A DNA stretch of 22,976 bases from Betaproteobacteria bacterium (GTDB taxonomy: Bacteria; Pseudomonadota; Gammaproteobacteria; Burkholderiales; SG8-39), in contig VBCJ01000297.1 of NCBI GenBank assembly GCA_005884335.1, positions 1 to 22,976 on the forward strand. The letters are read 5' to 3'. A program made the position numbers and the translations under genes. Below are positions 7,740 through 14,660 of this stretch, in pieces. The notes under the pieces were generated by a model that saw only the letters and a program-made list of their open reading frames with translations, was not told the origin of the DNA and did not search any database. Position 1 is the first letter of the stretch; each line of letters begins with the position of its first letter.

Positions 7740-9125
7740 GGGCCGATCCTCCAGAATAGTCAGGCCATAAGGATCGTTGCCGACGCCTGTAACCGTCGCG
7801 ACGACGGCCCGCGTACGAAGGTCGATCACCCATACCGTTCCGCTGGGCGGAGCCGTCGGATCGAGCCGAGGCCCGCCGGAGACCACTGCGTAACGACCGT
7901 CCGAAGTGACGGCCGTGCCCTTGGGGCGGCCCGGGCGCACGAGACCATCGGCGTCCGCCGGCCGAGTGACCGGTATGCGCGCCACTTCCGCTCGCGGATC
8001 GTGCGCAAGCGCCCGGCGCACATCGACGATCGAGACATTGTTCGTCCGATAGTTCGCCACGATGATTTGCCTTCCGTCGGGCGTCCACGCAACGGTAAAG
8101 GGGCGTGCCTGGCCATTGGGATCGTCCGTCCCGACGCGCACGCGGGCGGCCTCCGCGCCGGGCGCTCCGGTGCGCGCGCGATCCACGTCGATGATGGAGA
8201 TCGTATTCCCCTCGAAATCCGCCTGCCCGCTCTCCCGCGCGGTGACGGCGATGAATTTGCCGTTTGGGCTCGCTTTGATGCCGAAGGGGCCGGTCTGAAC
8301 GGGAATGCGGGGCGCGATTTCGACGACCGGCGCGCCCATCAGCGCCTGGTGGAGGTCCATCACGGACACGTCGTCCGTGCCCGCATTACCCGAGAAGAGA
8401 TACGTCTTGCCGTCACTGCCATGGCCCAAGGCCAGGAACTCCGGATTCGGCCAGCAACCGAATCGCGGGTCAGGTGCCTCGAAAGGAACAATCGGGGGCG
8501 GAGTCGGGGAGACAAACGGAACCGGAAAATCAGGGCAGGCGTGTCCCGGATGGCCGAGTGCCATCTCGATCTGTGCGCGGCGGCCGCCGGTCTTCCGGTC
8601 GATGATGCTGACGCGATTCGACCCGTCCTCGGTCAGCCAGTTTTCCGAGTGGCTCACGAGCAGCAGTTCCGGAAGGACGACGAGTCCGACGGCACCGAAG
8701 TATCCGCTGTCGTAATTTCGCTCGACCGCGCGATCGGTATTGTCGAATTCCGGCCTGAGCATCCTGCTCACGTCCATGACCGAGACGCTGCCGCGGCCTC
8801 CATGCTGGAGGAACTCGGCATTGTTCACCGGCCCGTGATGATTGACCACGTACGCCGTACGATGATCCTCGCTGAGCACGATGTTGGCGGGATCGCCCAC
8901 CGGCGTGCCGTCCAGACGGTCCGGGTGAACCTTGGCCCGGCTCACGATGGCGTTCGGCGTGTTGTTGTTCCTTGGTTTCAGCGCCGCATTGAAGTCGATG
9001 GTGTAGATCCGCGGGTCTCTGCGCCCGGTGGCAAGGATGAATGACTCGTCTGCGAGCGCCAGGTCCGCGACGGCGAGCAGCAACAGCAAAAAGGCAAGCC
9101 AAGATGCAGGAACGATGCTTCTCAT
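7734..9125 (-). CDS. Exported YncE-like beta-propeller protein
   Basis: A predicted periplasmic protein of 463 residues. A signal peptide is clear: short basic start, Leu-rich core (FLLLLLAVADLALA) and likely cleavage after ALA near residue 26. The mature protein consists of repeated blades of the form I-A-x-D-G-R-x-x-x-V-x-N (for example AWTPDGRQIIVANYRTNNVS, SPNGKFIAVTARESGQ), each followed by a VSIxDV-like strand. This is the surface-bound propeller pattern of YncE/lactonase-like proteins. No catalytic residues are evident, so a binding or scaffold role is more likely than an enzyme. I favour the ATG at 9125 over the adjacent GTG because AGGAGG then lies 7 bases upstream. It is 69 bases downstream of the shikimate dehydrogenase-like gene on the same strand. 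Confidence 0.85.
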   Translation of the reverse strand: MRSIVPASWLAFLLLLLAVADLALADESFILATGRRDPRIYTIDFNAALKPRNNNTPNAIVSRAKVHPDRLDGTPVGDPANIVLSEDHRTAYVVNHHGPVNNAEFLQHGGRGSVSVMDVSRMLRPEFDNTDRAVERNYDSGYFGAVGLVVLPELLLVSHSENWLTEDGSNRVSIIDRKTGGRRAQIEMALGHPGHACPDFPVPFVSPTPPPIVPFEAPDPRFGCWPNPEFLALGHGSDGKTYLFSGNAGTDDVSVMDLHQALMGAPVVEIAPRIPVQTGPFGIKASPNGKFIAVTARESGQADFEGNTISIIDVDRARTGAPGAEAARVRVGTDDPNGQARPFTVAWTPDGRQIIVANYRTNNVSIVDVRRALAHDPRAEVARIPVTRPADADGLVRPGRPKGTAVTSDGRYAVVSGGPRLDPTAPPSGTVWVIDLRTRAVVATVTGVGNDPYGLTILEDRPD

Positions 9126-9194
9126 CACAAGTCCTCCTTTTGTTGATCACGTACGCTTGGTTACACGTCTCCTTTGTTCAGCGCGCCCGACCTC

Positions 9195-10037
9195 TCAGAG
9201 GGTCGTCTCGATCATCGCCCTCAGCTCCGCCGTCACCTCCGGCTCGATGCCGAACCACGCCTTCCACGCCGGCCGGCCCTGATTCAGCAGCATGCCCAGG
9301 CCGTTGACGGTGCGGTTGCCGCGCTTGCGGGCCGCGGCGAGAAACGGCGTCTCGAGCGGGATGTAAATGATGTCGGCGGCGAGCGCGGTCTTCGGCAGCT
9401 TGTCCAGACTGATGTCGAGCACGGGCTGGCCGATCATGCCGCAGCTGGTGGTGTTGACGACCATCGCCGCGCCTTCCAGAGCGCCGTGGCGTTGTTCCCA
9501 GGGCAGGGCCTTGATCGGTCCACCGAACTCGTCGGCAATTCCTTTTGCGCGCGCGAACGTGCGGTTGAGGAGGCGAATCTCCTTCGCACCCTCCTGCGCG
9601 AGGCCGTAGCACACGGCGCGCGAGCCGCCTCCGGCGCCGATCACCGCGATGGGTCCAGCGTCCGCCCGCCAGCCCGGCTGCTCCTGCCGCACGTTCTGGA
9701 TGAAGCCGTAGCAATCGTTGTTGGTGCCGGCGAGCGCCCCGTCGGGCCTCACGACCACGCAGCTGATCGCACCGATGCTTCTCGCCAGCCCGTCGACCTC
9801 GTCGACGATCGTCATCGCCTGCTGCTTGTGCGGGATCGTCAGGTTGCAGCCCGCGAATCCCAGCGCGCGGAGCGCGCGCAGGGCCGCGGCGAGGCTCTCG
9901 GGCCGGATCGCAAGCGGCACGTAGGTGCCGGCCAGATCGTGCTGTTTGAACCAGTAGTTGTGCAGCATCGGCGAGCGCGAATGCATGACGGGCCAGCCCA
10001 TGACACCGGCGAGCAGGAAACGGTCGGGGTGCGTCAT
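9195..10037 (-). CDS. aroE: Shikimate/quinate dehydrogenase family protein (AroE-like)
   Basis: A 280-residue member of the shikimate dehydrogenase family, which reduces 3-dehydroshikimate with NADPH or acts on quinate in catabolic versions. The substrate site is intact: HSRSPMLHN (19-27), the catalytic Lys K71 in NLTIPHKQ and the Asp D108 in GTNNDCYGF. The cofactor domain has the glycine loop GAGGGSRA (134-141), and NRT at 158-160, which usually marks NADP preference. The C-terminal NGLGMLLNQG motif is also present. The surroundings contain no other aromatic-biosynthesis genes, so this may be a catabolic or accessory paralogue rather than the housekeeping enzyme. The ATG at 10037 has no Shine-Dalgarno sequence, and the nearest -10-like hexamer would place the transcript start almost on the ATG. 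Confidence 0.88.
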   Translation of the reverse strand: MTHPDRFLLAGVMGWPVMHSRSPMLHNYWFKQHDLAGTYVPLAIRPESLAAALRALRALGFAGCNLTIPHKQQAMTIVDEVDGLARSIGAISCVVVRPDGALAGTNNDCYGFIQNVRQEQPGWRADAGPIAVIGAGGGSRAVCYGLAQEGAKEIRLLNRTFARAKGIADEFGGPIKALPWEQRHGALEGAAMVVNTTSCGMIGQPVLDISLDKLPKTALAADIIYIPLETPFLAAARKRGNRTVNGLGMLLNQGRPAWKAWFGIEPEVTAELRAMIETTL

Positions 10038-10081
10038 CGGCGCATTTTCTCATGCTATGCCCCTTCTGATAGGCTGAAGCC

Positions 10082-10378
10082 ATGTTCGCCTCCATCAGGA
10101 AAGGCCCCGAACGCCTCCAGGCCGTCGACCGGGTGGGGCAATGGACGCGCGAGCGCTTCGGCCTTCCGAAAGAGGCGGCGGTTTCCGTCGCGGAGGTCGC
10201 CTGCACGCTCCCCGGCTGCGCGCCGCTCGAGACCGTGGTCATGTTCTGGATCCTGGAACAGCGCTATCAGTTCAAGCTGTTCAAGCCGGTGACGGAGATC
10301 GTCGTCGATGATCTTCCCTACGCCTGGCTGAAGGACGCGCTCGCGGTGCAGGAGGGGGCCGGCTGGGAGTGCTGCTGA
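10082..10378 (+). CDS. Small conserved-looking protein of unknown function
   Basis: A 98-residue acidic and hydrophobic protein diverging from the aroE-like gene across 44 bases. The central block VSVAEVACTLPGCAPLETVV (about residues 34-53) has a Cys-x5-Cys pair, and the C-terminus ends in ECC. This suggests metal binding or a redox role, but I know of no firm function. Codon use matches its neighbours and the frame is clean from ATG to TGA, so I believe it is real. There is no signal peptide or membrane segment. The ribosome binding site is weak. Confidence 0.65.
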   Translation: MFASIRKGPERLQAVDRVGQWTRERFGLPKEAAVSVAEVACTLPGCAPLETVVMFWILEQRYQFKLFKPVTEIVVDDLPYAWLKDALAVQEGAGWECC

Positions 10379-10392
10379 AGCCCCTTTCGCCG

Positions 10393-10422
10393 TTGACAGC
10401 CGAGCGGATGTAGAGGGATCAT
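10393..10422 (+). promoter_or_regulatory. Candidate sigma-70 promoter for the NMT1-like gene
   Basis: A perfect TTGACA (10393-10398) is followed after 18 bases by GATCAT (10417-10422), a 4 of 6 match to the -10. It lies between the small unknown gene and the NMT1-like gene, implying that the latter has its own transcript. Confidence 0.4.
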
Positions 10423-10485
10423 CGGTATCGACGCATCGCGCCGTGAGATCGAGGGAGCCTCATGGTCCATATAGGAGAACGCATC

Positions 10486-11397
10486 ATGACTGTCAAGGAA
10501 AGAACCAAACCCCAGGTGGCGACGATGAACGCGGTGCACGACCTGCCCGTGCTCGTCGCCCGCGACAAAGGCTTCTTCAAGGACGAGGGCCTGGACCTCG
10601 AGTTCGTGACCACGCCGGGCATGGCGCAGGCCACGACTTCCCACTTCGTCAAATTCGATTCCGTCTTCGACCGCCCGCTCGACTCGGTCTACAACGAAGG
10701 CGGCATCGACCAGTACCGCATGTGCGAATGGGGGATCATGAAGCGCGCGGTCGAAGCCAACACGCAGGGACTGCGCGGGCGCAAGATCGTGGCCTTGGGC
10801 GCCTCCATGTCGAAGTTCGCCATCGTCGTCGCGCGCGACTCGAAGTACTACGAGCCCGAGATGCTGAAAGACAAGCCGATCGCGGTGACGCCGAACAACG
10901 GCTCGGACTTCACCACGCTGAAGATGATGGAGGGGTTCCTTGCGCCGGAGCACGTCAAGAGGACCAACGCAGGGTCGATGCTCAAGCGGCTCGAAGCGGT
11001 TCGCGACGGCAAGGTCGCTGCGGCGAGTCTCATGGAGCCCTGGATCAGCGTGGCGCAGAAGTGGGGTCTGCGCATCCTGATCGAGTCGCATTCCACGCGC
11101 AGCGAAGCGGCCGGCGACGACCTCGACGGCCCGACTCTCGCGAAGATGTTCCGCGCGCAGGCGAGGGCGGTCAAGGAGATCGAAAAGGACCCCGCCCCTT
11201 ACGTCCACTATTTCATCCGCGAGACCGGGGGACTCCTGCAGCCCCACGAGTTCCAGACCTGGCGCCTGCTTCACGCCGCGCCGCAGCCCTACACGCGCGA
11301 GCGCTTCGAAGACACCTACAACTGGACCGTCAAGTGGAACATGACGGTGCCCGGCGCCACCTACGAGAACACCGTCGACAACCGCGCGTGGCAGTAG
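10486..11397 (+). CDS. NMT1/SsuA-like substrate-binding-fold protein without a signal peptide
   Basis: A 303-residue protein with the periplasmic-binding-protein fold of the NMT1/THI5-like group. The N-terminal strand-loop PVLVARDKGFFKDEGLDLEF (residues 18-37) is the family hallmark, and the GRKIVALGASMSKFAIVVAR segment is a second lobe strand. A segment typical of the group, AVRDGKVAAASLMEPWISVA, is also visible. Related proteins bind sulfonates, nitrate, taurine, riboflavin or pyrimidine precursors for ABC importers. Two features are odd: the N-terminus is charged and carries no export signal, and no ABC permease or ATPase gene is nearby. A cytoplasmic enzyme or binding role is possible. 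I chose the ATG at 10486 because AGGAG lies 8 bases upstream; an ATG at 10462 with GAGGGAG 4 bases before it is the alternative. Confidence 0.8.
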   Translation: MTVKERTKPQVATMNAVHDLPVLVARDKGFFKDEGLDLEFVTTPGMAQATTSHFVKFDSVFDRPLDSVYNEGGIDQYRMCEWGIMKRAVEANTQGLRGRKIVALGASMSKFAIVVARDSKYYEPEMLKDKPIAVTPNNGSDFTTLKMMEGFLAPEHVKRTNAGSMLKRLEAVRDGKVAAASLMEPWISVAQKWGLRILIESHSTRSEAAGDDLDGPTLAKMFRAQARAVKEIEKDPAPYVHYFIRETGGLLQPHEFQTWRLLHAAPQPYTRERFEDTYNWTVKWNMTVPGATYENTVDNRAWQ

Positions 11398-11446
11398 CGC
11401 GAACCGCCTTCGATCCGATCGTCATCAACTCAAGGGGGAGATCACC

Positions 11447-12061
11447 ATGAAACGCTTGTCCGTCATCACCGCGGGACTGCTGGTCATCGCGTTCGGTGTT
11501 TTCGGGTGTTCATATATGCCGTGGTCCGACGCGGGCTGGACCACGCTCATCGACGGTTCCGCCGGCCTAGACAACTTCAACCCCATCGGCGACGCCAACT
11601 GGAGAGCGGAGGGCGGTGCCATTGTGGCCGACAAGGGCAAGGGCGGCTATCTCGTCTCGAAGAACTCCTACAAGGACTTTCAGGTGAGGGCGGAGTTCTG
11701 GGCGGATACCACGACGAACAGCGGCGTCTTCATCCGCTGCACCGATCCCAACAAGGTCACCGCCACCAATGCTTACGAGGTGAACATCTACGACCGGCGC
11801 CCGGAGCCGGACTATGGCACCGGCGCGATCGTCAACGTGGCCAAAGTCTCGCCCATGCCGAAAGCCGGCGGCAAGTGGAACACCTACGAGATCACGGCCA
11901 AGGGCTCGCAGCTCACCGTAGTGCTGAACGGTGTCCAGACCGTCAGCGTTCAGAACAGCCAGTTCGCGCAGGGACGCTTGGCGCTCCAGTATGGGCTCGG
12001 CCCCAAAGACGCTCCTGGCGGCCCCATCAAGTGGCGCAAGGTGCAGATCAAGCCGCTGTAG
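11447..12061 (+). CDS. DUF1080 (3-keto-disaccharide hydrolase fold) lipoprotein
   Basis: A predicted outer- or inner-membrane lipoprotein of 204 residues. The N-terminus is a short lipoprotein signal with a lipobox-like VFGC ending at C21. The rest is one DUF1080 domain, a concanavalin-like jelly roll: the start W-TTLIDGSAGLDNF (about 30-43), the NSGVFIRC strand (about 90), the NAYEVNIYD strand and the NTYEITAKGSQLTVVLNG block (about 145-162) are all family-typical. Characterised relatives hydrolyse 3-keto sugars or bind carbohydrates; activity here is unproven. The ribosome binding site (AAGGGGGAG) is strong. The stop codon lies inside a hairpin shared with the convergent hydrolase gene. Confidence 0.88.
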   Translation: MKRLSVITAGLLVIAFGVFGCSYMPWSDAGWTTLIDGSAGLDNFNPIGDANWRAEGGAIVADKGKGGYLVSKNSYKDFQVRAEFWADTTTNSGVFIRCTDPNKVTATNAYEVNIYDRRPEPDYGTGAIVNVAKVSPMPKAGGKWNTYEITAKGSQLTVVLNGVQTVSVQNSQFAQGRLALQYGLGPKDAPGGPIKWRKVQIKPL

Positions 12062-12075
12062 CCTGATCTACAGCG
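12054..12075. terminator. Hairpin spanning both stop codons of convergent genes
   Basis: CGCTGTAG (12054-12061) and CTACAGCG (12068-12075) form a perfect 8-bp stem with a 6-base loop. The TAG of the DUF1080 gene and the TAG (read on the minus strand) of the hydrolase gene are the inner ends of the two arms. It probably serves as a compact two-way terminator, though no T-run follows. Confidence 0.55.
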
Positions 12076-12961
12076 TTACTTTGTGGAGGAACTCCAGCAG
12101 CCGCGCCGGAGCGGTTTGCTCTGCTTGTCCCTCGGGAAGAACGTCCCAGTATTCCGAGCGCGGCAGGCATTCTTCGAGATACCTCGCTGCCGAGGTCGCG
12201 TGCGAGGCATCGTGCCCCGGGATGACGAGTGCGGGGATGTCGAGTTTGAGCATGTCCTCCGGTTCCGCGCCCGGAGCCGTGTCGCGGTCGAAGAGCGTGC
12301 GGCACATGTCTGTGACGAGCTTTTTATAAGTGCCGACGTCCAGCTTAGCGTAGGCATCGGCGAACGCGCGGTCGTTCTTGATCACCGAGGCCCAGGGCCC
12401 GCCTCTCGGTTCGGCATTGAAGGGCTTGCCTTCCTGCATCACGAGCGATACGACGCCCGCGAGGCCGACTTGCTCGACGTACGCGAGATGGTCGGCGAAG
12501 CGCTTATGGGTGCTGATGCGATACTTGGCCCCTCCGACGGGCCAGTAAAGAGTCATGCTCTGCACCATCTCCGGATGAGCGACGCCGAAAGCGACGACCG
12601 GACAGCAGCCCATGCAGCCGCCCAGGAGATGGACGCGCTTGAAGCTCAGCTGATCCAGCAGTCCCCGCCCTTGAGCGACGTAGTGCGCCCAGGCGATACG
12701 CTCGACACGGCCGCCCGAATGGCCGCATTCGCGCCGGTCGAAGACGATGCAGGTGTATTTCCTGGGCAGGTGCTCGAGCAGCTTGATCCTCGCGTACACC
12801 CCCTGCGTCTTCCACTTGTCCAAGGTCGCATCGAACCCGGCGGGCGAGTACATCAGGAGCGGCGGCCCGTCGCCGATCACCTCGTAGCGCGTCTTAATGC
12901 CGTCGATAAGAGCGGTAGGCAGGTCAACCTCCTCTGATTTGCCGGCCTGAACGCACGTCAT
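12068..12961 (-). CDS. Alpha/beta-hydrolase-fold protein with Cys in the nucleophile position
   Basis: A 297-residue soluble alpha/beta-hydrolase-fold protein and the last gene of the minus-strand operon. The strand DGPPLLMYSPAGFD (31-44) holds the oxyanion region, and FDRRECGHSGG (74-84) is the usual DxRGxGxS loop. The nucleophile elbow reads LLGGCMGCC, putting C116 where Ser is standard (G-x-C-x-G). The acid is probably D251 in VIPGHDAS. Where the catalytic His is expected, after VLPEG, the sequence has Q279 and Q282 and no His. Dienelactone hydrolases use a Cys nucleophile but keep the His, so this triad is unusual; the protein may have altered chemistry or be non-hydrolytic. The ATG at 12961 overlaps the preceding gene by 38 bases and has a poor ribosome binding site. 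A later start is possible. Confidence 0.85.
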   Translation of the reverse strand: MTCVQAGKSEEVDLPTALIDGIKTRYEVIGDGPPLLMYSPAGFDATLDKWKTQGVYARIKLLEHLPRKYTCIVFDRRECGHSGGRVERIAWAHYVAQGRGLLDQLSFKRVHLLGGCMGCCPVVAFGVAHPEMVQSMTLYWPVGGAKYRISTHKRFADHLAYVEQVGLAGVVSLVMQEGKPFNAEPRGGPWASVIKNDRAFADAYAKLDVGTYKKLVTDMCRTLFDRDTAPGAEPEDMLKLDIPALVIPGHDASHATSAARYLEECLPRSEYWDVLPEGQAEQTAPARLLEFLHKVTL

Positions 12962-13661
12962 CGATCAATGCACGAAAGGCATCGAAGCTGAGCTTCGCGG
13001 CATTGCCGTAGGTCTCGGTCTTGGCGTCGATCCACTTTGCCGCATAGCCGATGGCGGTATGCGCGAGGCGCACGCGTCCGTCGAGCCACGGCCCGCCGCC
13101 CAAGCCCCCGATGACCGGAATGGAAACCGCGCGTACGACGGCAGGACCGGCCACGGGACCCGAGTGTCTGAAGTCCAGGACCGAGGCGCCGGCGTCTTCC
13201 AATCGCTTTGCTTCCTCCACCAGCTTGTCGGCGGCAAGTTTCTCGCCATGGAACTCGGCAAAGACCGGGACGCCTGCGCGAACGATGGCTTCCACCACGC
13301 CGGGATCTCCCAAGACCTTCACCATGTCCGCGCCTCCCTCTTTTGCGAGTCGGACGGCGGCATTGACTACGGCCTCGGCGCCTGCGTGCCCCGGACCATT
13401 GGGCACATCGCAGCTCACGAGGGCGCGCTTCGCGCCGCGGCGCACGGCTTTGCAGCAAATCAGCATCTCGTCCACGGTGACTTCCGTGTCCGTCGCGTGC
13501 CCCCAGAGATTCACGCCGACGGAATCACCCACCGATATGAGATCCACCCCGGCGCGGTCTGCGATCTGCGCGATCTGGTAGTCCCAGGCGACCACTCCGA
13601 CGATCTTCCTGCCGTCGCGCTTCATTTTCTGGAGCGCGGGAATCGTTATCTTGGTTTCCAT
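12924..13661 (-). CDS. PanB-like (ketopantoate hydroxymethyltransferase/PEP-mutase fold) protein
   Basis: A 245-residue TIM-barrel protein resembling ketopantoate hydroxymethyltransferase. The first metal Asp is present (D46 in VGDSVG), as are the second (D85 in CDVP) and the lysine K115 in MVKVLGD. The two glutamates that complete the PanB active site (E114 and E181 of the E. coli enzyme) align with L117 and R165 by my reading, and the HLGLTPQ loop is missing. I therefore doubt that it makes ketopantoate. It follows the PdxA-like gene with no intervening base (TAA then ATG) and overlaps the hydrolase gene, so its role belongs to the aromatic-acid operon. A retro-aldol or C-C bond step is a guess. 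Confidence 0.85.
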   Translation of the reverse strand: METKITIPALQKMKRDGRKIVGVVAWDYQIAQIADRAGVDLISVGDSVGVNLWGHATDTEVTVDEMLICCKAVRRGAKRALVSCDVPNGPGHAGAEAVVNAAVRLAKEGGADMVKVLGDPGVVEAIVRAGVPVFAEFHGEKLAADKLVEEAKRLEDAGASVLDFRHSGPVAGPAVVRAVSIPVIGGLGGGPWLDGRVRLAHTAIGYAAKWIDAKTETYGNAAKLSFDAFRALIDDVRSGRQIRGG

Positions 13662-14660
13662 TTATGCTTGCGAGGCGCCGGCGAGCCGCCTGATCGCCGA
13701 GATGATCGCGCCCGGATCGGCGCGGTTCTTCCCGGCGATGTCGAGCGCGCTGCCGTGTGCGACCGAGGAGAACAGCACCGGCGTGCCGATGGTGAGTGCC
13801 GCGGTGCCGGCAAATGCGTGCGTTTTTGCCATGATGTGCCCCTGGTCGTGGACCATGACGACGAAGGCGTCGTAGCCTTTCCTCAGGAACATCGTATCGG
13901 CGCCGAACGGCCCCTCCGCGGCGACGTCGTTCTTCTTCGCGTCGGCGATCGCCGGGCCGATGATCTGCTGCTCCTCGTCGCCGAAGAGACCCCCCTCGCC
14001 CGCGTGCGGGTTGAGCCCCGACACGGCGATGCGCGGTGAGGCGATGCCCATGCGGCGCAGCGCGGAATCGGCCGAGCGGATCGCGTGCAGAACGCGGTCG
14101 CGCGTGACGAGCTTGATCGCCCGGCGCAGGCTCGCGTGCAGTGTCGCATGGGCGATGCGCATCTCGTTCCCGCCGTGATCGAAGCAGATCATGAGAAACG
14201 CGTCCTCGGGCGGCACGCCCGTGCAGCGCGCGACGAACGTGGGATACCCGTCGAACTCGATTCCGGCGAGCTTGATCGAGCTTTCGGTCTGTGGGGCGGC
14301 GACGACAGCGTCCACTTCGCCGGTGAGCGCCGCGTCGATCGCAGCTTTCGCCGAATCGAGCGCTGCTTCCCCGTGCGGCGCCGCGATCTCACCGATGTGC
14401 AGTTCGTCCGGCTCGAACTGCTTGCGCTCGAGGAGGATCAGCGCGCCGTCGCTCCAGTTCGCGTCGGCCGCACGCGCCACGGAGCGCAGGTTCAGTGCGA
14501 GGCCACAGGCGGCGGCGTGCGCCTCGAGCGCTCCGCGGTCGCCGACCAGCAGCGGCCGGCAGATTTTATTCACCTGCGGGTCGAGCGCGGCTTTGAGCGT
14601 GATCTCGGGGCCGATACCGGCCGGGTCGCCGATGGAGATGGCGATGCGGGGCAGGCTCAT
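13662..14660 (-). CDS. PdxA-family dehydrogenase, TphB-like
   Basis: A 332-residue zinc-dependent dehydrogenase of the PdxA family, which oxidises and decarboxylates its substrate. Besides vitamin B6 synthesis, the family includes TphB, which converts the terephthalate cis-dihydrodiol to protocatechuate. The N-terminus MSLPRIAISIGDPAGIGPEI is the family signature. Metal His residues appear in AHATLHASL, GLNPHAGEGG and VHDQGHI. The HDQGH form, rather than HDQGL of E. coli PdxA, is what I recall for TphB. The ATG at 14660 shares one base with the stop of the binding-protein gene (TGATG), which suggests translational coupling. The neighbouring Rieske oxygenase makes a dihydrodiol dehydrogenase role far more likely than pyridoxine synthesis. 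Confidence 0.9.
   Translation of the reverse strand: MSLPRIAISIGDPAGIGPEITLKAALDPQVNKICRPLLVGDRGALEAHAAACGLALNLRSVARAADANWSDGALILLERKQFEPDELHIGEIAAPHGEAALDSAKAAIDAALTGEVDAVVAAPQTESSIKLAGIEFDGYPTFVARCTGVPPEDAFLMICFDHGGNEMRIAHATLHASLRRAIKLVTRDRVLHAIRSADSALRRMGIASPRIAVSGLNPHAGEGGLFGDEEQQIIGPAIADAKKNDVAAEGPFGADTMFLRKGYDAFVVMVHDQGHIMAKTHAFAGTAALTIGTPVLFSSVAHGSALDIAGKNRADPGAIISAIRRLAGASQA

Noticed and set aside
9189..9204. GACC/GGTC inverted repeat over the aroE-like stop codon
   Set aside because: The arms are only 4 bp without a bulge and there is no T-run, so chance is a sufficient explanation.
10486..11397. THI5-type pyrimidine synthase
   Set aside because: The CCCFC motif needed for iron binding in that enzyme is not present; only the general fold is shared.
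12924..13661. Calling this gene panB for pantothenate synthesis
   Set aside because: Two catalytic glutamates appear replaced and the gene is embedded in a catabolic operon without panC or panD.
13662..14660. Calling this gene a pyridoxine-synthesis pdxA
   Set aside because: No vitamin B6 or ksgA-type neighbours are present. The HDQGH motif and the oxygenase context fit a dihydrodiol dehydrogenase better.
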